Below are positions 19,393 to 29,056 of a stretch of 64,000 nucleotides of DNA, in pieces. The DNA is taken from positions 124,001 through 188,000 of the forward strand of contig NZ_RFLV01000005.1 of NCBI RefSeq assembly GCF_004920405.1, read 5' to 3'. Each line of letters starts with the position of its first letter. Position 1 is the first letter of the stretch. The notes below the pieces were generated by a model. That model did not search any database. It saw nothing but the letters and a program-made list of their open reading frames with translations, and had not been told where the DNA came from. The translations under genes were made by a program, and so were the position numbers. This DNA comes from Pseudomonas leptonychotis. GTDB lineage: Bacteria > Pseudomonadota > Gammaproteobacteria > Pseudomonadales > Pseudomonadaceae.

Positions 19393-20556
19393 ATGCGCAA
19401 GATTCTGATCACCCTGCTGATAATCCTGTTGATCGCGGCCGGCAGCGTCTTCGCCCTGCCCTCATTACTCGACCGCAAGATGAACAGCGTCGAGTCCCCC
19501 GCCCCCTACCCAGCCAGCGAACCGGCTAAACAGCTGCATCAACAGCTGTTTATCGCCGACCTGCATGATGACGTGCTGTTGTGGGAGCGCGACCTGCTCA
19601 AGCGCTATGACTTTGGCCACTCCGATCTGCCACGCATGCTCGAAGGTCGCGTCGGTCTACAGGTATTCTCCACCGTGACCAAGACGCCGCGCGGCATCAA
19701 CTACGAGCGCAACAGCGGCGAGACCGACAACATCACCCTGCTGGCCATGGCCCAGCGCTGGCCCAAGGAAACCTGGGGTAGCCTGCTGCAACGCGCCTTG
19801 TACCAGGCGCACAAGCTCAATGAAGCCAGCGCCAACAGCGACGGCCGTCTGGTGCTGATCAAAACACGCAGCGACTTAGCCCGCTTTATCAACGCCTGGC
19901 AGGAAGACCCGCAGCGGGTTGCCGCGGTTCTCGCCACCGAAGGCCTGCATCCACTCGAAGGCCAGCTGGCCAACGTCGACCGCCTGTATGACGCTGGCTT
20001 TCGCATCACCGGCCTGACCCACTTCTTCGATAATGAAGTGGGCGGCTCCGCACACGGCCTGGAAAAAGGCGGCCTCACCCCACTGGGCCGCCAGGTGGTC
20101 AAGCGCCTGCAAGAGAAAGCCATGCTGATCGACCTGGCGCATGCCTCACGGCCGCTGATCGACGATGTCCTGACCATGGCTACGCGCCCGGTATTGGTAT
20201 CCCACACAGGCGTGCAAGGCACCTGCAAAGGCACGCGCAACCTCAGCGACAAGCACCTGCAAGGCATCGCCGCCACCGGCGGGGTGATTGGCATCGGCTA
20301 TTGGGAAACGGCCGTATGCGCCACCTCGGTGGAGGCCATCGTCAAGGCGATCCGCTACACCGCAGACAAAGTCGGCGTGCAGCACGTGGCCCTGGGCTCG
20401 GATTTCAATGGCACCATCCATGCTCCGTTTGACGTCACCGGCTTGCCGCAACTGACCGAAGGCTTGCTCAACGCAGGCTTCAGCCATAAAGAGATTGCCG
20501 CCATCATGGGTGGCAATGTGCAGCGCCTGCTGCTGGCCAGCCTTCCCGAAAACTGA
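19393..20556 (+). CDS. Membrane dipeptidase (renal dipeptidase family, M19)
   Basis: 387-residue zinc dipeptidase. An N-terminal hydrophobic segment (residues about 4-24) acts as signal or anchor, so the enzyme faces the periplasm. Metal-site segments are FIADLHDDVLLWERD, LATEGLHPLEG, LIDLAHASRPLIDDV and SHTGVQGTC, with LGSDFNGTIHAPFD near the C-terminus. It probably splits dipeptides, including D-amino-acid forms. It stands alone between the cyclase and the helicase. Confidence 0.92.
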   Translation: MRKILITLLIILLIAAGSVFALPSLLDRKMNSVESPAPYPASEPAKQLHQQLFIADLHDDVLLWERDLLKRYDFGHSDLPRMLEGRVGLQVFSTVTKTPRGINYERNSGETDNITLLAMAQRWPKETWGSLLQRALYQAHKLNEASANSDGRLVLIKTRSDLARFINAWQEDPQRVAAVLATEGLHPLEGQLANVDRLYDAGFRITGLTHFFDNEVGGSAHGLEKGGLTPLGRQVVKRLQEKAMLIDLAHASRPLIDDVLTMATRPVLVSHTGVQGTCKGTRNLSDKHLQGIAATGGVIGIGYWETAVCATSVEAIVKAIRYTADKVGVQHVALGSDFNGTIHAPFDVTGLPQLTEGLLNAGFSHKEIAAIMGGNVQRLLLASLPEN

Positions 20557-20581
20557 GTAAAAAACAGCCAAACACCGCCAT

Positions 20582-20606
20582 CCGGCGCGGCACTTCGCCG
20601 CGCCGG
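20582..20606. terminator. GC-rich hairpin after the dipeptidase gene
   Basis: Perfect 10-bp arms CCGGCGCGGC and GCCGCGCCGG around ACTTC, followed by CTTCTTGCTTT, a poor T tract. Possible terminator; it lies 26 bp after the stop. Confidence 0.5.
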
Positions 20607-20654
20607 CTTCTTGCTTTACACTGGCGGCCGTTCACTCCTTAACCAATTGATGAG

Positions 20655-22103
20655 ATGACCGTGCTCAAAGCACTCAAGAAAATATTCGGCAAAGCCGAGG
20701 GCGAGCAATCCAGCCCAATAACGCCAACTCCTGTAACGCCCAGCGCTCAGCGCGTCCAGCCAGACGTCAACGCTGAAAAATCCAGCCGCAGCGTCACACC
20801 CTCTCCCGCTGAAGCCGCTGAAAAACCGTTACCGAGCAAAGGAAAACCGGCGAAACCGCGCCGCGAACGCCCTGTTAAGCCGATCGACACTTGGAAACTG
20901 GAAGACTTTGCCGTTGCGCCGGCCGAGGGCAAGACCCGTTTTCACGATTTCAAGCTCGCCCCCGAGTTGATGCATGCCATCCATGACCTGGGGTTCCCTT
21001 ACTGCACGCCGATCCAGGCGCAGGTATTGGGCTATACCCTCAGCGGCCGTGACGCCATCGGCCGCGCCCAAACCGGCACCGGCAAGACGGCTGCGTTCCT
21101 GGTCTCGATCATCACCCAACTGCTGCAAACCCCACCGCCAAAAGAGCGCTACATGGGTGAGCCGCGGGCGCTGATCATTGCACCGACCCGCGAACTGGTG
21201 GTGCAGATCGCCAAGGACGCCGCCGACCTGACCAAATACACCGGCCTCAATGTGATGAGTTTTGTTGGCGGCATGGACTTCGACAAACAGCTCAAGCTAC
21301 TCGAATCGCGCTTCTGCGACATTCTGGTGGCCACACCAGGCCGTTTGCTCGACTTCAACCAGCGCGGCGAAGTGCACTTGGACATGGTCGAAGTGATGGT
21401 ACTGGATGAGGCCGACCGCATGCTCGACATGGGCTTTATCCCGCAGGTACGCCAGATCATCCGCCAGACCCCGATGAAGGGCGAACGCCAGACGCTGCTG
21501 TTCTCCGCCACCTTCACAGAAGATGTGATGAACCTGGCTAAGCAGTGGACTACCGAGCCGGCCATCGTCGAAATCGAACCCGAAAACGTCGCCAGCGACA
21601 CAGTCGAGCAGCACGTCTATGCCGTAGCCGGCAGCGACAAGTACAAGCTGCTGTACAACCTGATCAGCCAGAACGACTGGATCCGCGTGATGGTCTTCGC
21701 CAACCGCAAGGATGAAGTGCGGCGCATCGAAGAACGCCTGACCCGCGATGGCATCAGCGCCGTGCAGATGTCTGGCGATGTGCCGCAACACAAACGTATT
21801 CGCGCGCTGGAAGGCTTCCGCGAAGGCAAGATCCGCGTGATGGTCGCCACCGATGTAGCCGGTCGCGGCATCCACGTCGATGCCATCAGCCACGTGATCA
21901 ACTTCACCCTACCGGAAACGCCGGACGACTACGTGCACCGTATCGGTCGTACGGGCCGTGCTGGCAGCAGCGGTACATCGATCAGCTTTGCCGGCGAAGA
22001 CGACGCCTACGCCCTGCCTGCCATCGAAGCGCTGCTGGGCCGCAAGATCGCCTGCGAAATGCCGCCCGACGAGCTACTCAAGCCCGTACCGCGTAAAAAC
22101 TGA
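20655..22103 (+). CDS. rhlB: DEAD-box ATP-dependent RNA helicase, RhlB-like
   Basis: 482-residue RNA helicase. The first about 80 residues are a charged, proline-rich low-complexity tail. The core then shows the Q motif ([10 protein letters not shown]), [30 protein letters not shown], the SAT motif in [19 protein letters not shown] and [10 protein letters not shown]. RhlB helicases unwind structured RNA for the RNase E degradosome; rne lies 21 kb away in this window. Position after the acyl-CoA synthetase/esterase block agrees with the Pseudomonas rhlB locus as I recall it. Confidence 0.93.
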   Translation: MTVLKALKKIFGKAEGEQSSPITPTPVTPSAQRVQPDVNAEKSSRSVTPSPAEAAEKPLPSKGKPAKPRRERPVKPIDTWKLEDFAVAPAEGKTRFHDFKLAPELMHAIHDLGFPYCTPIQAQVLGYTLSGRDAIGRAQTGTGKTAAFLVSIITQLLQTPPPKERYMGEPRALIIAPTRELVVQIAKDAADLTKYTGLNVMSFVGGMDFDKQLKLLESRFCDILVATPGRLLDFNQRGEVHLDMVEVMVLDEADRMLDMGFIPQVRQIIRQTPMKGERQTLLFSATFTEDVMNLAKQWTTEPAIVEIEPENVASDTVEQHVYAVAGSDKYKLLYNLISQNDWIRVMVFANRKDEVRRIEERLTRDGISAVQMSGDVPQHKRIRALEGFREGKIRVMVATDVAGRGIHVDAISHVINFTLPETPDDYVHRIGRTGRAGSSGTSISFAGEDDAYALPAIEALLGRKIACEMPPDELLKPVPRKN

Positions 22104-22116
22104 TCCGCGCATGACT

Positions 22117-22148
22117 AAAAAGGCGAAGCCCTGCGGCTTCGCCTCTTT
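22117..22148. terminator. Rho-independent terminator after rhlB
   Basis: Perfect 10-bp stem AGGCGAAGCC / GGCTTCGCCT with loop CTGC, flanked by AAAAA and CTTTA. It starts 17 bp after the helicase stop. Confidence 0.8.
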
Positions 22149-22209
22149 AATCGTAGATGTCCCGTCATGAATAAGGGTTACACCTTCTGGCTACTTTCAG
22201 GAGGACTCA

Positions 22210-22445
22210 ATGGATACGGGGACAAAGCGCAGCCTGCGTGACTACACCTTAGCTTTTAACTGTAGATCGTAGATCAAGTCGAAAAAGGTGGGTTGAGTTA
22301 TAAAGACGCCCAAACCAGCGATGACACTCAAGGCCGGTCCGCGATGCTGGTGTGGCTACGCAAACATGGTCGACAGGATTGGAGCCAAGGCATATTTATC
22401 GGAGCTCATAGGACCCGTTCCGTGCCCGCCCCCTACTGCCTCTGA
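22210..22445 (+). pseudogene. Decayed N-terminal fragment of an IS transposase (OrfA-like)
   Basis: An ATG preceded by GGAGGA opens a frame reading MDTGTKRSLRDYTLAF, which then hits a stop at 22,270-22,272. Moving to the frame shifted by one base continues the same protein: IVDQVEKGGLSYKDAQ and, further on, MLVWLRKHGRQDWSQG, to TGA 22,443-22,445. This is the helix-turn-helix start of an IS3-type OrfA, with a frameshift and two internal stops, and with the rest lost. It ends about 20 bp before the neighbouring insertion element. Confidence 0.75.
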
Positions 22446-22504
22446 CACCAAAGCAACGAATCAGAGAGTGTTGTGATCAAGAAAATCTGGACACTGGTTT
22501 AGGT

Positions 22505-23370
<866 letters not shown>

Positions 23371-23733
23371 TTTTTTAGGACTTCTTTCTCCCGCCCCAAG
23401 CGCCGAACCTGGGCCTCTAGGTCTTGTATGCGCTTTTGCTCGGCAGTTATGGCCTTGCTACGCGTAGGTGTTGTGCCGCCACGTTCGCTGCGCAGTTGCT
23501 CTACCCATCGACGTAACCCCGTCGGGCCTACGCCCATCGGTTTGCAAGCTTTAGGTATGGAATAGCCTTGACCCAAAACCAGGCCTGCTGCTTCGAGCTT
23601 GAAATCTGTACTGAATGATCTTCTGGTCACGTAAACACCTCATTGCTGGGCGAAGCTTAACGCCTTATTGGGGTGCCCAGAATCATTGAGTCACAACACT
23701 GGGCAGTTAAGTTCAACCGCAAGCAATAGAGGA

Positions 23734-24303
23734 TCAGTCCGGTTGCGGGGCGATGGGGAAAAACACCCCACTACTCCACACACCCAACCACGCTTTACCC
23801 TCAAGCTCGCGTGTTACCGCCAACTCGACCAGCTGGTAAAACACGTTGCGGTGCACCAGCGCCTCAAGGTTACTGCGCACATGCAGGTAGGGCGAAGGCT
23901 CCTCGGTTGCAGCGTCCAGCTCCACTCGCAGTGGGTGCTCGGCACCGGCCACCACTTCGTCTTCAACATTGGTGACAAAACGCAACACCTGAGACTCGCC
24001 CGTGCCGTCCGCCTGCAAGCTGACCGCCACAAAGGGCGCGTCATCCACCTGAATACCGACCATCTCGACGGGCGTTACCAGCACATATTTATCGTCGTCA
24101 CGGCGGATGATGGTGGAGAACAACTTGACCATCGCCTTGCGACCAATGGGCGTGCCCATGTAATACCAGGTACCGTCACGGGCGATGCGCATGTCGATAT
24201 CGCCGCAGAAATCCGGATTCCACAGGTGCACCGGCGGCAAGCCTTTGCCCTCACCTTTAGGTATCTGCGCCAGCAAATTGCCGGTCTTATCTATGTCAGT
24301 CAT
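23734..24303 (-). CDS. DUF1285 family protein
   Basis: 189-residue conserved protein of unknown function. The core [39 protein letters not shown] and [16 protein letters not shown] are typical of DUF1285, and no catalytic motif is obvious. There is no signal peptide or membrane segment. It lies 9 bp after the lipoprotein gene upstream on the same strand, so the two are likely one unit. Confidence 0.88.
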   Translation of the reverse strand: MTDIDKTGNLLAQIPKGEGKGLPPVHLWNPDFCGDIDMRIARDGTWYYMGTPIGRKAMVKLFSTIIRRDDDKYVLVTPVEMVGIQVDDAPFVAVSLQADGTGESQVLRFVTNVEDEVVAGAEHPLRVELDAATEEPSPYLHVRSNLEALVHRNVFYQLVELAVTRELEGKAWLGVWSSGVFFPIAPQPD

Positions 24304-24312
24304 CAGCCCTCC

Positions 24313-24915
24313 TCAATGCCCCAAGCCCAACAAGCGCCGCGCGTAATCCTGCAGCGCCGGACCGATCAGGTCTTCTGGCTTGGTATCGTAAAGTGTCAGA
24401 AAGCCCCCGCGGCTTCGAATACGTGAAGTATCGACCAAATAGCGGGTATTGGTTTCGATCAGCATCAGTTGAATCACCCCGCGATCGGTGCCCAGACGAT
24501 CCAGCGCCTCCTGATCTTCCCATTCCTCGACAGTACCGATGCGATCATCGGCATAAGCGAAGCGGCTGTAGAGCAAATAGTGCGCTCCCGCCTCGCGCGC
24601 TTCAGCCAGCGACTCCTCGAGACCTAACGGCGACTTGGCGCGACGCACCATGGGGAAATACTCGACGAACCCTTTGTAGGCCTCTTCAGCTACCACGTTG
24701 GGCCGCGGATAAGCCGCGCCCGGCGGAACAAAATGGCCCTGAGCGATGTAAATGAACGAGTCAGCCTGTAACCGCCAAGAGCTGGCACGGCGCGTTTGGC
24801 TGTGGTCGAGTACACCGACATCGCGAAGTTGATAAATCGCCTCATCCGCCAGGTCGCTGGCCTTCATACAGCCGCTCAGCAACAGCACACCTACTATCAG
24901 CAACACATTACGCAT
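24313..24915 (-). CDS. DUF4823 family lipoprotein
   Basis: 200 residues with a lipoprotein signal (MRNVLLIVGVLLLSGC, Cys16). The mature part starts MKASDLADEAIYQLRDVG and contains LLYSRFAYADDRIGTVEEWE and MLIETNTRYLVDTSRIRSRG. It is an envelope lipoprotein of unknown role, in the DUF4823 group as I recall it. Asp17 is not next to the Cys (Met is), so outer-membrane sorting is expected. Confidence 0.8.
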   Translation of the reverse strand: MRNVLLIVGVLLLSGCMKASDLADEAIYQLRDVGVLDHSQTRRASSWRLQADSFIYIAQGHFVPPGAAYPRPNVVAEEAYKGFVEYFPMVRRAKSPLGLEESLAEAREAGAHYLLYSRFAYADDRIGTVEEWEDQEALDRLGTDRGVIQLMLIETNTRYLVDTSRIRSRGGFLTLYDTKPEDLIGPALQDYARRLLGLGH

Positions 24916-24990
24916 CGTGCTTCTCCCGCAGCCGGTGACAAAAAACCGGCAGATAGGGTCTAGATGCAGGTTTCACGCCAGCCACGTCAC

Positions 24991-25881
24991 TTAAAGGCCG
25001 CGCTGCCATTCCTGACGTAAATGCGCTTGCTGCGGCGCTTCAATAGCCTGGCGCACCTGCGCCAGCAAGCGTTGCTTGTCTGCACCCAACGTACCCTTGA
25101 GTACCAGGTAGTTGGAGGCATGGTCACTGCGAAATACTGTGTCGCGCAGCTCAAGCCCCTGTAGCAAACGCTCGACTTCAACAAATAACTGCTGCTGGTT
25201 AAGCGCCTGGAAATCGGCAAAGTTCTGCCGAAAACGCGCCTCGCCCTGCGGAAAGCTGACCACCAATGTCGAGAGAAACTCAGGCTGCGACTCGCTCATC
25301 AGGCGCGCAGAATTATCGGCATGCTGTTCACTCAGCAGCGTGCCGCCCAGGCCATTGAGGATCATCACTGAGCGGGTGATACCGGCTTGCCCCAGTTTAT
25401 CCAGCGCGCTCAGGCTGGACGCATAGGTCTCACCCTTATTCACCCGCGCTAGCACTTCATCATCCCCCGACTCACAGCCAACATAGGCCATGCCCAGCCC
25501 AGCATCGGCCAGCTCCTTGAGCTCAGCCACTGATTTTTTGCGCAGGTTGCGCGGCAAGCAGTAGCTAGAAACGCGCGTGACTTCAGGCATGTGTTCACGA
25601 ATTGCGGTAAGGATGGTCAGCAAACGTCGCGTGGGCATGACCAACGCATCACCATCGGCCAGAAATACCCGCTGCACAATCATTTGCTCGCCTGTGCGGC
25701 GAATTTCCTCAAGCACTTGCGCCTCATCGCGGGCACGAAATTTCTTCTGTTCCTGAGTGTACATTTCGCAAAACGTACACTGGTTCCACGAGCAACCATT
25801 GGTCACTGGCAGAATCAGCGAATGAGCTTCACTGGGCGGGCGGAACACCGGCTCGATATAGCTGATGGGGAAATTTTGCAT
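24991..25881 (-). CDS. Radical SAM protein of unknown substrate
   Basis: 296 residues. The iron-sulfur motif is CSWNQCTFC (residues 30-38), spaced C-x4-C-x2-C rather than the standard x3. It is followed by MYTQEQKKFRARDEAQVLEEI and a TIM-barrel part with VFLADGDALVMPTRRL and YVGCESGDDEVL. It resembles the Elp3/MiaB-like radical SAM proteins but lacks extra domains. It lies 27 bp after moaA on the same strand. The substrate is unknown. Confidence 0.85.
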   Translation of the reverse strand: MQNFPISYIEPVFRPPSEAHSLILPVTNGCSWNQCTFCEMYTQEQKKFRARDEAQVLEEIRRTGEQMIVQRVFLADGDALVMPTRRLLTILTAIREHMPEVTRVSSYCLPRNLRKKSVAELKELADAGLGMAYVGCESGDDEVLARVNKGETYASSLSALDKLGQAGITRSVMILNGLGGTLLSEQHADNSARLMSESQPEFLSTLVVSFPQGEARFRQNFADFQALNQQQLFVEVERLLQGLELRDTVFRSDHASNYLVLKGTLGADKQRLLAQVRQAIEAPQQAHLRQEWQRGL

Positions 25882-25908
25882 GGCGTCTACTCACAGCAGG
25901 TGACGGCC

Positions 25909-26877
25909 CTAGCCGCCAATAATCTTCATCACAGTCGCGCCGCCAGAAAAGGCAACATCCTGTTTATCGCCCAGCGCCTTGACCAACAAGCCCTGCAACG
26001 CCGGCAACCCCTGATGGCGCGGTTTGTCGAGCAAGTCGCCAATGTAGTGGCGATTGCTCGATGACAGGCAGCCGTGCAGCCAGCCCGTCGAGGACAGGCG
26101 CAGCCGCGAACAGGTACGGCAGAACGGCACGCTTTCATTGGCAATCACGCCAAAAAATCCCTGCCCCGCAATTTCATAACGCAATGCCGTGGCATCCACG
26201 GGTGCGGCCGCCTGACTAAAGGCATAGCGTTCGGCAATCATGGCCAACAACTCGGGCATCCCAACAAACTGACGCTGAAAGCCACCGCCATCACGCGCTA
26301 GATGGCCCATGCGCATCAGCTCGATAAAACGCAGCTCAAAACCATTGGCCAGGCAATAGTCGAGCAACGGCATTACTTGGTCGAGATTCTGCCCGCGCAA
26401 CGGCACCATGTTGAGTTTGATCTGCAGCCCTGCCGCCCGCGCTTGTTGCAGGCCATCGAGCACTGTCGCTAAATCACCGCCACGGGCAATTGTGCGAAAC
26501 GCGGCCACGTCCAGCGTGTCGAGGGAAATATTCAAGCGGCGGATACCGCATTCCAGCAGCAATGGCAGCTTGCGCGCCAGCAGCTGACCGTTGCTGGTCA
26601 GGCTGATGTCAGCCAAGCCAAGCTGGCTAACACCGCGCAACAAGGTCTCCAGCTTGGGGCTGACCAGTGGCTCACCACCGGTGATGCGCAGCCGTTCGAT
26701 ACCGGCGGCCTCAATCAGATAGGCCACACCACGCAACATGGCATCAGCCGACAACTCATCCTGCGCGGCCACCAGACGCTTACCGTCGGGCACACAATAG
26801 GTGCAGGCATAGTTGCAAGCGGCAGTCAGGCTGATACGCAAGTTGCGAAAGCGTCTGCCCTGGCGGTCAACGATCAT
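25909..26877 (-). CDS. moaA: GTP 3',8-cyclase MoaA, molybdenum cofactor biosynthesis
   Basis: Radical SAM enzyme for the first step of molybdopterin synthesis. I start at ATG 26,877 (MIVDRQGRRFRNLRIS), giving 322 residues; a frame reaching 27,057 overlaps the TetR gene. The first cluster motif is CNYACTYC. The second cluster cysteines are in CRTCSRLRLS and, 13 residues on, HGCL. The protein ends in GG, needed for activity. No MoCo riboswitch is seen in the 79 bp upstream. Pseudomonads often carry two moaA genes, and this may be the stand-alone copy, since no other mo genes are nearby. Confidence 0.94.
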   Translation of the reverse strand: MIVDRQGRRFRNLRISLTAACNYACTYCVPDGKRLVAAQDELSADAMLRGVAYLIEAAGIERLRITGGEPLVSPKLETLLRGVSQLGLADISLTSNGQLLARKLPLLLECGIRRLNISLDTLDVAAFRTIARGGDLATVLDGLQQARAAGLQIKLNMVPLRGQNLDQVMPLLDYCLANGFELRFIELMRMGHLARDGGGFQRQFVGMPELLAMIAERYAFSQAAAPVDATALRYEIAGQGFFGVIANESVPFCRTCSRLRLSSTGWLHGCLSSSNRHYIGDLLDKPRHQGLPALQGLLVKALGDKQDVAFSGGATVMKIIGG

Positions 26878-26956
26878 GCACGACTCCAACAAATAGAGGG
26901 GCCGAGTATAGGGTCGCCGCCCGCGCAGCAGAGTGGTTATCCACCCGCTGAATACC

Positions 26957-27595
26957 TTAGCTAGCCGGCGTGTCGCCTTCGCGCTTACGCTTGTTGCCCA
27001 TGCGCACGCCAATATCCATGAGGAACTGGAAGAAACCTTCCTGATCTTCCAGCACATTGCTCCAGAACGGCGAGTGATACAGCGCCACAGCGCCGTGCAC
27101 CAGCGCCCAGGCAGCGCAGTAATGGAAATACGGCGGCACGTCTTCCAACTTGCCTTCGGCGATACGGCCTTTGATCAGCTGGGTCAGGCGCTCGAAGTTG
27201 GACGCGCGGATCTTGTGCAGCTGCTCGACCATCTCCGGCACTTGATTGCCCTTGACCACCTTCTCTTCCAAGCGATCAAACAGACGGTAGCGCTGCGGGT
27301 CGCGCATGCGGAACTCAAAATAGGCGCGCGAAAGGGCTTCTTTGTCACGATCAACATCGGCCGAATGCAGCAGCTCATTCAAGTCGCGCTCGTAATCGAG
27401 CATCAGGCGCAGATAGATTTCTGCCTTGGATTTGAAATGTTTGTAGATGGTGCCTTTGCCAATACCAACCGTGTCGGCAATCATCTCCACCGTCACGCTG
27501 TCTTCGCCCTGATCGAGGAAGAGCTTCAGTGCTGTGTCGAGAATTTCCTGTTCGCGGCGGCGAAACTCACGGACCTTGCGGGGTTCTTTATGCAT
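26957..27595 (-). CDS. TetR/AcrR-family transcriptional regulator
   Basis: 212 residues. The helix-turn-helix lies at residues about 30-55 (VTVEMIADTVGIGKGTIYKH, then FKSKAEIYLRLM). The C-terminal ligand domain is helical. It is divergent from the aminotransferase gene with 76 bp between starts, where a palindrome fills its own promoter spacer, so it probably represses itself and perhaps its neighbour. The ligand is unknown. Confidence 0.92.
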   Translation of the reverse strand: MHKEPRKVREFRRREQEILDTALKLFLDQGEDSVTVEMIADTVGIGKGTIYKHFKSKAEIYLRLMLDYERDLNELLHSADVDRDKEALSRAYFEFRMRDPQRYRLFDRLEEKVVKGNQVPEMVEQLHKIRASNFERLTQLIKGRIAEGKLEDVPPYFHYCAAWALVHGAVALYHSPFWSNVLEDQEGFFQFLMDIGVRMGNKRKREGDTPAS

Positions 27596-27628
27596 AAAAG
27601 GACTAGAGGGTCAAAAAAACGAAGGCGC

Positions 27629-27657
27629 GTATTATGCCTAACTAACGGCAAATTGCA
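27629..27657 (-). promoter_or_regulatory. tetR promoter with palindromic operator candidate in the spacer
   Basis: On the minus strand TGCAAT (27,652-27,657) and TAATAC (27,629-27,634) lie 17 bp apart. The spacer holds TGCCTAACTAACGGCA (27,635-27,650, plus strand), with outer arms TGCC/GGCA. An operator there would block RNA polymerase directly. Confidence 0.4.
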
Positions 27658-27671
27658 CGGATCATCCGACC

Positions 27672-28805
27672 ATGTACGCAGTAGATGACGAGTTTCCGCA
27701 ACTTCCCGGCCTGCGCTATTTGAATCACGCAGCCGTCTCCCCCTGGCCACAACGGTCAGTCGATGCGGTCAGCCAATTCGCCATTGAGAACGCCCGCACC
27801 GGCGCTCGAGATTACGCTCGCTGGCTGCAGGTCGAGCGGCGCCTGCGTGAACGCTTGCAGAGGCTGCTCAATGCTCCGTCTTGCGCGGATCTCGCCTTGG
27901 TAAAGAACACCTCCGAAGCGCTGTCATTTGTCGCCTTTGGTCTGGACTGGCGAGCAGGCGACAACGTGGTGATCAGCGATGAAGAATTCCCCTCCAACCG
28001 GATTGTGTGGGAGGCGCTTGCGCCTCTGGGCGTCGAGGTGGTGCAAGTCAACCTACACAGCGGCGACGCAGAAGCAGCCTTGTTAGCCGCCTGCGGCCCG
28101 CGCACGCGATTGATGGCAATCAGCGCGGTGCAGTACACCAGCGGGTTGCGTTTGGATCTACCACGTTTAGGCCAGGGCTGTCAGGCACGCGGCGTACTGC
28201 TGTGCATCGATGCCATCCAGCAGCTCGGTGCCCTGCCCTTTGACGTGCAAGCCAGCCAATGCGCCTTCGCCATGGCCGACGGGCATAAATGGTTGCTCGG
28301 GCCGGAGGGGCTCGGCGTGTTCTATTGCCGCAGCGACCTGCGCCCACAGCTGAAACTGCATGAGTATGGCTGGCACATGCTCGAACAGGCCGGCGACTAC
28401 CAGCGCACCACATGGGAGCCCGCCAAGAGCGCCCGGCGCTTTGAATGCGGCAGCCCGAATATGCTCGGCGCCATGGCATTAGAGGCCAGCTTGTCATTAC
28501 TGGAAGAGGTCGGCATGTGCACGGTTGAAAGCGCCCTACAGGAGCGCATGCAGTGGCTGCTGGATGGACTGCGCAGCATCCCAGGCGCGCATCTGCACAG
28601 CGCTGTGGCACGCCAACAGCGCGCGGGAATTTTAACGTTCAGCCTAGCGGGCTGGCAGCATCAGGCCTTGTTTGAGCGCCTGAAAGAACAACAGGTGGTT
28701 TGCGCGCAACGCGGGGCCGGTATCCGTCTGTCGCCACACTTCTACACAGACCACAAGGTAATTGACGACACATTGAGAGTACTGCGCCAGCTGGCTACTG
28801 CTTGA
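27672..28805 (+). CDS. Class V aminotransferase (cysteine desulfurase-like, PLP-dependent)
   Basis: 377 residues of fold-type I. The PLP lysine is in ADGHKWLLGPEGLGVFYC (about residue 205); LVKNTSEALSFVAFGLDW and SDEEFPSNRIVWEAL are typical of the group. The start YLNHAAVSPWPQRSVDA fits selenocysteine lyase/isopenicillin epimerase-like relatives. There is no catalytic Cys loop that would prove a sulfur-transfer role. The substrate is unknown. It may be under control of the divergent TetR protein. Confidence 0.87.
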   Translation: MYAVDDEFPQLPGLRYLNHAAVSPWPQRSVDAVSQFAIENARTGARDYARWLQVERRLRERLQRLLNAPSCADLALVKNTSEALSFVAFGLDWRAGDNVVISDEEFPSNRIVWEALAPLGVEVVQVNLHSGDAEAALLAACGPRTRLMAISAVQYTSGLRLDLPRLGQGCQARGVLLCIDAIQQLGALPFDVQASQCAFAMADGHKWLLGPEGLGVFYCRSDLRPQLKLHEYGWHMLEQAGDYQRTTWEPAKSARRFECGSPNMLGAMALEASLSLLEEVGMCTVESALQERMQWLLDGLRSIPGAHLHSAVARQQRAGILTFSLAGWQHQALFERLKEQQVVCAQRGAGIRLSPHFYTDHKVIDDTLRVLRQLATA

Positions 28806-28823
28806 GGACTCAGCAGCGCGATG

Positions 28824-28858
28824 CGTATTCCAAATACGTTTAAGAATGCAGTTAAACG
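28824..28858 (+). promoter_or_regulatory. Two overlapping palindromes upstream of the small-RNA gene
   Basis: CGTATT-CCA-AATACG (28,824-28,838) and CGTTTAA-8 bp-TTAAACG (28,837-28,858) share two bases. The second is centred about 49 bp before the predicted start of the RNA, a usual place for an activator. Confidence 0.45.
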
Positions 28859-28882
28859 GCCTGGACGTTCGGCAATCTTCAC

Positions 28883-29014
28883 CAATACTGATGGTTACTG
28901 GTGTGCGGCGTATCCCCCAAGCGCCCCGCCAGGCAAAGTACCGTGGACCGCGTGCTTTGATTTACTCCTAATGGTCTTAACCCGGTCTCATCCCCCAGAG
29001 GCCGGGTTTTTTTT
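28883..29014 (+). ncRNA. rgsA: Probable small RNA RgsA (P16) with its promoter and terminator
   Basis: A -10 like that of RpoS promoters, CAATACT (28,883-28,889), predicts a start near 28,897. A terminator at 28,980-29,009 (ACCCGGTCT pairing with AGGCCGGGT, one G-U pair) followed by eight Ts ends the RNA near 29,012, so it would be about 116 nt. RgsA of P. aeruginosa is about 120 nt, depends on RpoS, and lies just before tatD. Position, direction and length all agree; I have no alignment of the RNA itself. No convincing coding frame is present. Confidence 0.68.
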
Positions 29015-29056
29015 GGCTGCAGCTTTTACCGGGCAACCTCTATCAGGCAGTCGCTA

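Noticed and set aside
23641..23733. Target-site duplication or a third transposase fragment beyond the right end of the IS3 element
   Set aside because: Flanking bases on the two sides do not match at three to five positions, and no protein match is visible up to the DUF1285 stop.
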